Below are positions 6,986-14,354 of a stretch of 16,629 nt of DNA, piece after piece. A model generated the notes under the pieces. That model was not told the origin of the DNA and made no database searches. It saw only the letters and a program-made list of their open reading frames with translations. Numbering within the stretch: the first letter of the stretch is position 1; the number at the start of each line of letters is the position of its first letter. The DNA is from Micavibrio aeruginosavorus. Its GTDB lineage: Bacteria > Pseudomonadota > Alphaproteobacteria > Micavibrionales > Micavibrionaceae. Position numbers and translations under genes: made by a program. Where the stretch lies: contig QFQB01000037.1 of assembly GCA_003241475.1 (NCBI GenBank), forward strand, positions 1 to 16,629, written 5' to 3'.

Positions 6986-7660
6986 ATGACCTATCTTGCC
7001 GTATTCGACTGGAACGGAACGCTGTTTGACGACACGCCCGCCACGCACACTGCCACCAATGTTTGCCTTCGCACGTTCGGCATGCCGGAAATCGATGTGG
7101 CGACCATGCAGGAAACTTTCACCTTTCCGTTGATCCATTTTTACGAAAAGATGGGCGTGAACGCCGATGATTATCTTGCAAGGGCCGAACAAGAAGGAAT
7201 GCTCTTTCTCGATGCCTATGAGAAAGCCGCGCGGAATTGCGATGTCATGGACGGTGCCTTTCCCCTGCTCGACTGGCTGAGCGAAAAAAACGTTCATTGC
7301 ATGATCCTGTCCAACCATTTGCAGGAGCGTCTTGACAAGGATGTCGAACGGCTCGGCTTTACTTCGTACATGCAACACGTCTCCGGCAACAGAGAGGCCG
7401 CCACTATCACCCAAGGCCTATCCAAACAAATACGTCTTGAAGCCTATATGAAAGAGCACGGTTTCACAGCAGACAAAGCCTTTATCATCGGAGACAGCCA
7501 TGAAGAGCCGGAACTGGCAAAGCGCATGGGGCTTTTGGGCATCAGCATCGCGGGCGGACTGCTTTCTCCCGCAAGGCTGGAAAAATACAAGGCGGACCAC
7601 ATTGTGAAAACCCTTCACGAAGTCCGCCCTATTCTTGAAAACAGATGGAATCTTGCCTAG
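6986..7660 (+). CDS. HAD-superfamily hydrolase
   Basis: 224-aa haloacid-dehalogenase-fold protein, probably a small-molecule phosphatase. Motif I is F7-DWNGTLFDD with nucleophile D8. Motif II is ILSNH (S109). Motif III lysine is probably K147 (GLSK), and motif IV is IIGDSHEEPELAK (D170, E173). The cap between motifs I and II is helical, as in phosphoglycolate phosphatase-like members. The usual second aspartate of motif I, the general acid/base at D+2, is asparagine (N10), a recurring DWNGT subtype whose chemistry is not settled. The substrate cannot be read from sequence. The reading frame is open much further upstream through rplT, but the ATG at 6986 follows the rplT terminator and gives the canonical short N-terminus before motif I. 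No strong ribosome-binding site or promoter is visible. Confidence 0.88.
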   Translation: MTYLAVFDWNGTLFDDTPATHTATNVCLRTFGMPEIDVATMQETFTFPLIHFYEKMGVNADDYLARAEQEGMLFLDAYEKAARNCDVMDGAFPLLDWLSEKNVHCMILSNHLQERLDKDVERLGFTSYMQHVSGNREAATITQGLSKQIRLEAYMKEHGFTADKAFIIGDSHEEPELAKRMGLLGISIAGGLLSPARLEKYKADHIVKTLHEVRPILENRWNLA

Positions 7661-7777
7661 CGGCAATTTGTTCTTTCAGATACGTGCAGTTGACCACGAA
7701 AAATCAACACGTTAGTAGCCAGCATTCCGGCATAAAAATTGCATCCTTCCTTAGAAATTATTTTTAAGGATTTTGCC

Positions 7778-8248
7778 ATGACCACAATCAGTTCCAGCGG
7801 GTTTAATATTTCGTCATTCCAGAAACTTGAGATCGAAGTTTCCAACAAAAAGATGACGGACAATGAAATCACCCGCGTTCAAAAGCTAAAAGAATCCGTT
7901 CAGACCACAAAAACCTCCCCCGCGACTTCCGCGCTCGCGGATGCCACCAGAGTAGCTGTCACAGGCCAAGTCAGCACACCGCAAACAGCAACGGACACGC
8001 AAGTCCTTGGCGCGACAGACGCCTCCTCTGAAAGCGCGGTCGATGAGTTTCTCGATTTCACGGGCAAGTCTTGGGATGAGAAAATCCGCGCTATGATCCT
8101 TGGCTCTATGGGTCTGGAAGAAGAAGATCTGGCTAATATGACCCCAGAGGAGCGCGAGAAAATCGAGGCCAAAATTAAGGAAAAAATTGATCAGGAAATC
8201 GAGAAAAAGACAGGGATGATGGTCGGGGAGGCCCCGGCAACGGTTTAA
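7778..8248 (+). CDS. Uncharacterised 156-aa protein with conserved-looking helical C-terminus
   Basis: I do not recognise a named family. The ATG at 7778 has AAGGA at 7766-7770, 7 nt upstream; an in-frame TTG at 7739 has no such site. Residues 1-95 are Ser/Thr/Ala-rich, polar and probably disordered. Residues 98-146 look folded and helical: SWDEKIRAMILGSMG, then LEEEDLANMTPEEREKIEAK, then alternating Lys/Glu. From memory, proteobacterial proteins of unknown function carry a similar pattern (a hydrophobic MILGSMG-like turn, then an acidic EEDL and PEER helix), but I cannot verify a family. There is no signal peptide, membrane segment or cysteine, so it should be cytosolic. It lies between the HAD gene and pheS. 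The 117-nt gap upstream contains a TTGACC (7690-7695) without a convincing -10. Confidence 0.75.
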   Translation: MTTISSSGFNISSFQKLEIEVSNKKMTDNEITRVQKLKESVQTTKTSPATSALADATRVAVTGQVSTPQTATDTQVLGATDASSESAVDEFLDFTGKSWDEKIRAMILGSMGLEEEDLANMTPEEREKIEAKIKEKIDQEIEKKTGMMVGEAPATV

Positions 8249-8320
8249 CCTCTTCTAAGGCCTTAAAATGCCTTGAAATTTGCTGGAATAGATTGGTTTT
8301 TTCGGGCTATATTCCTGCCC

Positions 8321-9427
8321 ATGACGAATATAGCTCAATTGAAAGACGAATTGACGGCGCAAATTGCCGCGGCCAACGACCTGCAAAAACTTGAAGAGGC
8401 GCGCATCACCGCGCTCGGCAAAAAAGGCAAAATCACCGATCTGATGAAATCTCTTGGCGGGATGGAGCCGGAAGAGCGCAAGAATTTCGGCGCGGCTGTC
8501 AACGCGCTTAAAGACGAAGTCGCATCCCTGATCGAAAAACAGGAAGCTACGCTCAAAATACAAGCGATGGCCGAAAAGTTGGCGAGCGAAACAATCGACG
8601 TTACCTTGCCTATCCGTCCGCAAGCCAAAGGCAGGATTCATCCCCTCACCCACACGATGGAAGAATTGCTCGCCATTTTCGGTAGCATGGGGTTTCAATT
8701 GGCCGAGGGTCCGGATATCGATGACGACTGGCACAATTTCACCGCGCTAAACTTCCCTCCCGGACATCCAGCACGCGAAATGCACGACACGTTCTTCCTC
8801 CCCGAAGACAAAGAAGAGCAAGGCGAGCTTGCAAAAAAACTTCTTCGCACGCATACATCCACGGTGCAGATCCGCCACATGGAAAACAACAAGCCGCCGA
8901 TCAAGATTATCTGCATGGGCCGCGTCTACCGCTACGAAGCCATCGATGCCACGCATCTTCCCATGTTCCACCAGATCGAAGGGCTTTACATCGACAAAAA
9001 CGTGAACATGGGCCACCTCAAAGGCTGTCTGCTTGATTTCTGCCGCGCGTTCTTCGAAGTGGACGATCTTCCTGTGCAGCTCCGCCCCAGCTTCTTCCCG
9101 TTCGTTGAACCGGGCGCGGAGATGGGCATCGGCTACATCCGCGATGAAAAAGGCTTCCGCATCGGCAAAGCCGAAAATCCGATGGATCAGAAATGGCTGG
9201 AAATCCTTGGATGCGGCATGGTGCATCCGAACGTGCTCAAGAGCTGCGGAATAGATCCGAACGAATATCAGGGCTTTGCCTTCGGCGCAGGTCTGGACCG
9301 CCTCGCCATGCTGAAATACGGTCTTTCCGACCTTCGCTCGCTCATCGAATCCGATGTGCGCTGGATCAATCATTACGGTTTCGACCCGCTCGACCGCCCC
9401 AACCGCGCGACGGGAACGAAAGGATAA
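8321..9427 (+). CDS. pheS: Phenylalanine--tRNA ligase alpha subunit
   Basis: Catalytic subunit of the (alpha-beta)2 PheRS, which charges tRNA-Phe. From ATG 8321 the protein is 368 aa. Residues 1 to about 85 form the N-terminal tRNA-binding coiled coil. The class II core then starts at HPLTHTMEELLAIFGSMGF, with HDTFF. Motif 2 is YRYEAIDATHLPMFHQIEG (about 203-221), and motif 3 is GFAFGAGLDRLAML (318-331). FFPFVEPGAEM and CGMVHPNVL are typical. An in-frame TTG at 8273 would add 16 residues not seen in the family. No Shine-Dalgarno precedes the ATG; instead TATATT ends 7 nt before it, compatible with a leaderless start. The gap to pheT is 6 nt, so the two are one operon. Confidence 0.97.
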   Translation: MTNIAQLKDELTAQIAAANDLQKLEEARITALGKKGKITDLMKSLGGMEPEERKNFGAAVNALKDEVASLIEKQEATLKIQAMAEKLASETIDVTLPIRPQAKGRIHPLTHTMEELLAIFGSMGFQLAEGPDIDDDWHNFTALNFPPGHPAREMHDTFFLPEDKEEQGELAKKLLRTHTSTVQIRHMENNKPPIKIICMGRVYRYEAIDATHLPMFHQIEGLYIDKNVNMGHLKGCLLDFCRAFFEVDDLPVQLRPSFFPFVEPGAEMGIGYIRDEKGFRIGKAENPMDQKWLEILGCGMVHPNVLKSCGIDPNEYQGFAFGAGLDRLAMLKYGLSDLRSLIESDVRWINHYGFDPLDRPNRATGTKG

Positions 9428-9433
9428 ATCACC

Positions 9434-11809
9434 ATGAAATTCACCCTTGGCTGGCTCAAAGACCATCTGGACACGAACGCGTCGCTTGACGAGATCACGG
9501 AAAAGCTGACCTCGCTCGGCCTCGAACTTGAAGGCGTTGAAGACCGCGCGAAGATGTTCGCGCCCTTTAAAGTCGCGCATGTCGTCTCCGCCGAAAAACA
9601 TCCCGATGCCGACCGTCTGAAAGTTCTGATTGTCGATACAGGCCATGAAAAGTTGCAGGTTGTTTGCGGCGCGCCCAACGCGAAGGCGGGCATGAAAGGT
9701 ATTTTTGCGCCTGATGGATCGTTTATTCCAGGCACTGGCACCACACTAAAAAAAGGCAATATCCGCGGGCAAGAATCCAACGGCATGATGGTCTCTGAAC
9801 GCGAGATGGGATTGTCGGACGAACACAACGGCATCATCGAAGTCGATCAGAAATACGCCATCGGCACGCCGTTTGCGGATATCTATAACCTGAACGATCC
9901 TGTCATTGATATTTCCGTGACGCCGAACCGTGCGGATTGCGCAGGCGTTCTGGGCGTGGCGCGCGATTTGGCCGCTGGCAACGTCGGCAAACTGAAAGCG
10001 CAGGATACATCCGCCGTCAAAGGCTCATTCAAAAATCCCGTTTCCGTGACGCTCGAGGGCGACACGGGTTGCCCATTGTTTTTGGGACGCTATGTGCGCG
10101 GCGTGAAGAACGGCCCGGCGCCGGAAGCCATGCAGGCGCGTCTCAAGGCCATCGGCCTGCGTCCCATCTCCGCGCTGGTCGATATCACCAATTACATGTC
10201 GATCGATTCCTGCCGCCCACTACACGTCTTTGACGCCGACAAAATCAAAGGCAATATCGTCGTCCGTAGCGCCAAGAAAGGCGAAACGCTCGAAGCGCTG
10301 AATGACAAAACCTACACGCTGGATGAAGGCATGATCGTCGTCTGCGACGATAGCGGCGTCATCGGCCTTGGCGGCGTTATGGGCGGCAAATCCACCGCCG
10401 TCGATGAAAACACGAAGAATGTTTACATCGAATGCGCGTATTTCGATCCCTACCGCACGGCGAAGACGGGCCGCGCCCTCGAGATCATCTCCGATGCGCG
10501 CTACCGTTTCGAGCGCGGCGTCGATCCGGAATTCACAATCCCTGCGATGGAATTAGCCACCAAGATGGTGCAAGAGCTATGCGGCGGCGAGGCATCGGAT
10601 GTCTTCATGGCTGGCCATGTCCCTGACTGGAAACGCTCTTACGATTTCGATCCCACCTATACCGAAAAACTGTCCGGCGTGGAGATCAAACCCGCTGAGC
10701 AGATCGAAATCCTCAAATCGCTCGGTTTTATCGTCGGCGGCAATGCCGCCTCCCCCCCCTCTTGGCGCGGCGACATCCAAGGCAAAGCCGACCTCGTCGA
10801 AGAAATCACGCGCGTTTACGGCTACGACAAAATTCCGGCGCTGTCTGTCCGCTGCGACGGCGCTGTCTCTTCCGGCGCGGAGACGGAGAATTTTTCCCGT
10901 TCCCGTAAGGCCCGCACGGCGCTTGCATCCCGCGGCCTCGATGAATGCTTGAGCTGGTCGTTCATGAACAAAGAGATCGCGGCATTGTTCGGCTCTAACG
11001 ATAATCCGGGCCTGACGCTTACAAACCCGATCTCTTCGGAACTTTCACAGATGCGTCCATCGATCCTGCCGAATTTGATCGAAGCCGCCCAGCGCAATGC
11101 AGATCGTGGATACACGAATGCCGCGCTCTACGAAGTCGGCCCTGTGTTTGTCTCAAGCAAACCCGATGGCCAGAAGACCATTGCCGCCGGCGTGCGCTAC
11201 GCCGCGCAAGGCTCGCGCCACTGGGCGAGCGCCGATGTCTCCCGCATTGTCGATGCGCTTGATGCCAAGGCCGATGCTCTAGCCGCGCTGGAAGCCGCAG
11301 GCGCGCCTGTCGGAAATCTGCAAGTCAGCCGCGATGCGCCCTCTTATTTCCATCCGGGACGTTCGGGGGCTTTGCGTCTTGGTGCGAACGTGCTCGCCTA
11401 TTTCGGAGAAATTCACCCTGCAGTACTTGAGAGAATGGGCGTGAAAGCTCCGGTAGCCGCGTTCGAAGCATTTTTGAACAACGCACCCGCCGTGAAGAAA
11501 AAAGCCAAAGCTCCGCTTATCCTCTCGGCCTTCCAACCTGTCCAGCGCGATTTCGCGTTTCTTGTTGACGATAAAGTTGAAGCGGAGTCCATCATCAAGG
11601 CCGCCCGCTCTGCCGACAAGATGATAGAGACAGTTGAAATCTTCGATGTCTACAAAGGCAAGGGTGTAGAGCCGGGTAAAAAATCGGTTGCGATCAATGT
11701 CATTCTGCAACCGAAAGAGAAAACGCTGACCGATGCGGAAATCGAAGGCATCGCCAAAAAGATTGTCGAGACCGTTACATCCAAATGCGGCGCGGCTTTG
11801 CGCGGCTAG
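9434..11809 (+). CDS. pheT: Phenylalanine--tRNA ligase beta subunit
   Basis: Structural, tRNA-binding and editing subunit of PheRS; 791 aa, normal for the long bacterial form. Domains in order: an N-terminal segment (MKFTLGWLKDHL), an OB-fold tRNA-binding domain (about 40-150; FKVAHVVSAEKHPDADRL), and the B3/4 editing domain (about 210-370; RPISALVDITNYM). B5 follows (about 400-475; PSWRGDIQGKADLVEEITRV, GYDKIPA), then a non-catalytic class II-like core. A C-terminal FDX-ACB anticodon-binding domain ends the protein (about 697-791; FQPVQRDFAFLVDD). AAAGGAT overlapping the pheS stop is its ribosome-binding site. An eight-C run at 10752-10759 is in frame (Ser-Pro-Pro-Ser). The stop codon directly abuts the stop codon of the convergent fadD, leaving no room for an independent terminator. 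Confidence 0.98.
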   Translation: MKFTLGWLKDHLDTNASLDEITEKLTSLGLELEGVEDRAKMFAPFKVAHVVSAEKHPDADRLKVLIVDTGHEKLQVVCGAPNAKAGMKGIFAPDGSFIPGTGTTLKKGNIRGQESNGMMVSEREMGLSDEHNGIIEVDQKYAIGTPFADIYNLNDPVIDISVTPNRADCAGVLGVARDLAAGNVGKLKAQDTSAVKGSFKNPVSVTLEGDTGCPLFLGRYVRGVKNGPAPEAMQARLKAIGLRPISALVDITNYMSIDSCRPLHVFDADKIKGNIVVRSAKKGETLEALNDKTYTLDEGMIVVCDDSGVIGLGGVMGGKSTAVDENTKNVYIECAYFDPYRTAKTGRALEIISDARYRFERGVDPEFTIPAMELATKMVQELCGGEASDVFMAGHVPDWKRSYDFDPTYTEKLSGVEIKPAEQIEILKSLGFIVGGNAASPPSWRGDIQGKADLVEEITRVYGYDKIPALSVRCDGAVSSGAETENFSRSRKARTALASRGLDECLSWSFMNKEIAALFGSNDNPGLTLTNPISSELSQMRPSILPNLIEAAQRNADRGYTNAALYEVGPVFVSSKPDGQKTIAAGVRYAAQGSRHWASADVSRIVDALDAKADALAALEAAGAPVGNLQVSRDAPSYFHPGRSGALRLGANVLAYFGEIHPAVLERMGVKAPVAAFEAFLNNAPAVKKKAKAPLILSAFQPVQRDFAFLVDDKVEAESIIKAARSADKMIETVEIFDVYKGKGVEPGKKSVAINVILQPKEKTLTDAEIEGIAKKIVETVTSKCGAALRG

Positions 11810-13495
11810 CTAGCTTTTTTTCGCCTTTTCTTCGGCCAGAATATCCTTGCGGGAGAGCTTGCCGATCATGGTTTTCGGCAACGGTTGATCGCGGAATTCG
11901 ATCTGTCGCGGCATTTCCATCGGCGAAATGCGCGTCGATAAAAATTCCTTCAATTTGTCGGCAGTCAATGTCTCGCCGCTTTTAAGCTTTATCCAAGCCT
12001 TGACGATTTCGCCGCGCGCCGCGTCGGGCAATCCCGCCACAATGCATTCCTCAACCGCGTCGTTCTGATAGATAGCTTCTTCTACATTGCGCGGGTAAAC
12101 ATTATAGCCGTTAGTAATAATCATATCTTTCAGGCGATCAACGATAAAGATGTACCCGTCTTGGTCCATGATGGCGACATCGCCCGTGTGCAGGCGGCCG
12201 TCTTTCAAAACGTCCAGCGTTGCTTCTTCCTTGCCCCAATAGCCCTTCATGACTTGTGGCCCGCGTACACAAAGCTCACCGCGTTCGCCTATAGGCATCA
12301 GGGTCTTTTTGTCGTCAGGATTCACAATCTCGACGATCGTACCAGGAAACGGCAGACCGATGGAGCCGGGTTTGTTCAGGCCCTGACAGGGGTTAGCGCT
12401 TACGACAGGCGAACTTTCGGTTAGACCATAACCTTCGATCACCACGCAACCTGTATTGCGCTCGAACGTCTTCTTCACCTCAACGGGCAACGGCGCGCCG
12501 CCCGAAATGCAAGACCGCAGGGACCGTAAATTGAACTTGGACAAATTCTTGTAATTGTTGACGGCGTTATAAATCGCCGGAACGGCCGGAAAATAATGCG
12601 GCTGTTTTTTATGAATGAGCTTCAAAGTCGCTTCGAGTTCGAAGCGCGGCAGAGCGACAATCTCAAGCGCGTGGCGAACGGCGAAATTCATGACCGTGGT
12701 CATAGCGAAGACATGGAAGAACGGCAAGACACCGAGCATTTTCTCCTGCCCCATTTTTACGCCCGTCAGCCACATGGAGCATTGTTCGACATTGGCCACG
12801 ATGTTCTGGTGAGTCAGCATTGCGCCCTTGGGAACGCCGGTGGTCCCGCCCGTGTATTGCAGCAAAGCAACATCGTTCACGGGATCTATCTCGACCGGTA
12901 GCGGCTTGTTGCTGTGATTGATAAGGTCGTGATACCACGACACGTCCGATTCAGATTCAACTTTTGCCAGATCCTTCTTTTTCAAAAGCGGAAACAGAAG
13001 ATTTTTCGGAAACGGCAGCATATCCGTAAATTTGCATAGGATCAGATGCTCGAGGCATGTGTTGCCGATCATCTTTTTCATCTTGCCGTAGAGAAGCTCA
13101 AGATCCGCCGCGATCATCGTATCGGTGCCGGAATCATTGATCTGGTGCATCAGCTCCTTTTCCGAATAGAGCGGGTTATAATTCACTGCCGTCGCACCGG
13201 TGCGCATGATCGCGTAATATGCAATCACAAAATTGGGACAGTTAGGCAGAAAAATGCCGACCCGGCGTCCTTTTCCAATGCCTCTGTCTTGTAGCGCTCT
13301 TGCAAGACGTGAGGCTTGGTCGTGTATCTCCCCCCAGGACAGCTTGAAATTCAGAAAATCGAAGGCAGGGCGGTCACCGAAATGCTCAGCCGTTCGCTCC
13401 AACATGTCGAACACCGGATATACGGGTATATGCGCCTCCCATTGCACACCTTGCGGATAAGAGTTTCTGTAAAGCTCCGGCGAGGGAAAAAGCAT
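11810..13495 (-). CDS. fadD: Long-chain fatty acid--CoA ligase
   Basis: AMP-forming acyl-CoA synthetase that activates fatty acids through an acyl-adenylate before beta-oxidation or lipid synthesis. From ATG 13495 it is 561 aa, the same length as E. coli FadD. The adenylation motifs are complete: P-loop YTGGTTGVPKG (214-224), GYGLTES (355-361), TGD (437-439), and DRLKDMIITNGYNVYP (453-468). The C-terminal catalytic lysine is in PKTMIGKLSRK (K546). PFFHVFAMT and the linker glycine context resemble FadD rather than acetyl-CoA synthetase. An in-frame TTG at 13546 would add 17 residues, but the ATG has AAAGGGG about 6 nt upstream and gives the family N-terminus. No other beta-oxidation gene is close. 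Chain-length preference is inferred from similarity only. Confidence 0.93.
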   Translation of the reverse strand: MLFPSPELYRNSYPQGVQWEAHIPVYPVFDMLERTAEHFGDRPAFDFLNFKLSWGEIHDQASRLARALQDRGIGKGRRVGIFLPNCPNFVIAYYAIMRTGATAVNYNPLYSEKELMHQINDSGTDTMIAADLELLYGKMKKMIGNTCLEHLILCKFTDMLPFPKNLLFPLLKKKDLAKVESESDVSWYHDLINHSNKPLPVEIDPVNDVALLQYTGGTTGVPKGAMLTHQNIVANVEQCSMWLTGVKMGQEKMLGVLPFFHVFAMTTVMNFAVRHALEIVALPRFELEATLKLIHKKQPHYFPAVPAIYNAVNNYKNLSKFNLRSLRSCISGGAPLPVEVKKTFERNTGCVVIEGYGLTESSPVVSANPCQGLNKPGSIGLPFPGTIVEIVNPDDKKTLMPIGERGELCVRGPQVMKGYWGKEEATLDVLKDGRLHTGDVAIMDQDGYIFIVDRLKDMIITNGYNVYPRNVEEAIYQNDAVEECIVAGLPDAARGEIVKAWIKLKSGETLTADKLKEFLSTRISPMEMPRQIEFRDQPLPKTMIGKLSRKDILAEEKAKKS

Positions 13496-13567
13496 GTGGC
13501 GCCCCTTTCTTTTCAGTTGGGCAAAACCTTTGAAAACAAAAGACAAGTTTCTTTTCTGGCTGTTCTA

Positions 13568-13597
13568 ATTTTACCAGCTTTGGCCTGCAGGAACCAA
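13568..13597 (-). promoter_or_regulatory. Candidate fadD promoter
   Basis: On the minus strand TTGGTT (13592-13597), 18 nt, then TAAAAT (13568-13573). The -10 is preceded by TGG, an extended -10 element. Predicted initiation is about 65 nt before the fadD ATG. The -35 is weak (TTG only). Confidence 0.4.
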
Positions 13598-13599
13598 AG
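13578..13599. promoter_or_regulatory. Candidate operator inside the fadD promoter
   Basis: Inverted repeat CTTTGG (13578-13583), 10 nt, CCAAAG (13594-13599). It spans the promoter spacer and -35 region, the size and place of a repressor site. The regulator is unknown. A fatty-acid-responsive TetR or GntR type would be a reasonable guess. Confidence 0.35.
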
Positions 13600-13610
13600 T
13601 AAAAACGCTG

Positions 13611-13645
13611 TGTGCAACGCACATTCTTTTTTGCATTACAGCAAA
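13611..13645. repeat. Two further hyphenated palindromes between fadD and the cold-shock gene
   Basis: TGTGC-AAC-GCACA at 13611-13623 and TTTGC-ATTACA-GCAAA at 13630-13645. Both are perfect in their 5-bp arms and lie side by side in the divergent promoter region. They could be protein-binding sites for either gene. Confidence 0.35.
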
Positions 13646-13757
13646 TGATGGATTTAGGCTAGATAAGGGTCTGTTTTTGATGGTATATATGGAACGAGTT
13701 TGTTTCATACTCTGTTTACCCTTTGCGTTTCATTCGTTTTCTTACAGGGAATTACAC

Positions 13758-14288
13758 TTGTCTTTGGTCTCAAAACCTGTTGTCTCAGCGCATGACCCGG
13801 AAACCTTCAATATCCGTGCGCGCTTGAAGTGGTTTAACAGCACGAAAGGCTTCGGCTTCGTGGTACCTGAGGACGACCCTTGTGATGCCTTCATCCACAT
13901 TACGACGTTGCAGGAAGCCGGCGTGCACGAACTCGGTGAAGAAGCCCTGATCCTGTGTTCGATCGTCAAAGGGCCGAAGGGGGCGCTTGTCACTTCCGTC
14001 ACATCCTTGCTGGAACCAGGCGCCTCGCCCGAGCCCATTTCCTATCGCCTGCCTGGCGAGGAAGGCGAAGACCTTCAGACCATGGAAGGCACGGTCAAAT
14101 GGTATAAACCCGACAAGGGCTTTGGCTTTATTATCCCTGAAGACGGCCAAAAGGACGTATTCGTCCACAAAACTTGCCTCGACAAGCATAATCTGCCGGT
14201 TTTAATCCCCGGTCAGAAGGTTCGTATGATTGTCCGCACTGTTGCCAAAGGCCGAGAAGTGGCGGATTTCGACCTGATAGACGGCTAA
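13758..14288 (+). CDS. Tandem cold-shock-domain protein
   Basis: Two OB-fold cold-shock domains predicted to bind single-stranded RNA or DNA. From TTG 13758 (176 aa), CSD1 covers about 19-84 (RLKWFNSTKGFGFV, RNP2-like DAFIHI). An acidic linker (about 85-108) follows, then CSD2 at about 109-175 (GTVKWYKPDKGFGFIIPEDG, RNP2 DVFVH). CSD2 is nearer consensus, and CSD1 has a less aromatic RNP2. Two-domain Csp proteins are common in Alphaproteobacteria, for example among the Caulobacter Csps. Start choice: TTG 13758 has AGGGA 7 nt upstream. An in-frame ATG at 13680 would add 26 mostly hydrophobic residues (VCFILCLPFAF) that look like translated leader. The true mRNA may therefore have a long 5' leader, as cold-shock mRNAs often do. 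Alternatively, the longer product is made, since AAGGG lies about 10 nt before 13680. Confidence 0.85.
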   Translation: MSLVSKPVVSAHDPETFNIRARLKWFNSTKGFGFVVPEDDPCDAFIHITTLQEAGVHELGEEALILCSIVKGPKGALVTSVTSLLEPGASPEPISYRLPGEEGEDLQTMEGTVKWYKPDKGFGFIIPEDGQKDVFVHKTCLDKHNLPVLIPGQKVRMIVRTVAKGREVADFDLIDG

Positions 14289-14302
14289 CTTTCAAAGCCA
14301 TC

Positions 14303-14338
14303 AAGAAAAACCGCCCTTCTGGGCGGTTTCTTATTTTT
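14303..14338. terminator. Bidirectional terminator between the cold-shock gene and gcrA
   Basis: CCGCCC (14311-14316) and GGGCGG (14321-14326) close a TTCT loop, extended outward by A/T pairs. On the plus strand TTTCTTATTTTT follows. On the minus strand the stem is followed by TTTTTCTTG. It serves the converging ends of the cold-shock gene and gcrA. Confidence 0.88.
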
Positions 14339-14354
14339 AGTGCCAACGCTACGG

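Noticed and set aside
8273..8320. Phe-rich in-frame codons before pheS as a pheM-like attenuator leader
   Set aside because: Four Phe codons occur in 16, but there is no separate stop codon, no ribosome-binding site and no terminator/antiterminator pair; chance is sufficient.
8747..9646. 299-codon minus-strand open frame opposite pheS/pheT
   Set aside because: It spans two convincing genes and their junction and is explained by the codon bias of pheS and pheT on the other strand.
10752..10759. Run of eight C in pheT as a phase-variable tract
   Set aside because: It encodes the conserved Ser-Pro-Pro-Ser before WRGDI in the B5 domain of an essential gene, and the frame is intact.
13496..13546. 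TTG start for fadD 17 codons upstream
   Set aside because: The ATG at 13495 has AAAGGGG at good spacing and gives the family-typical N-terminus and exact FadD length.
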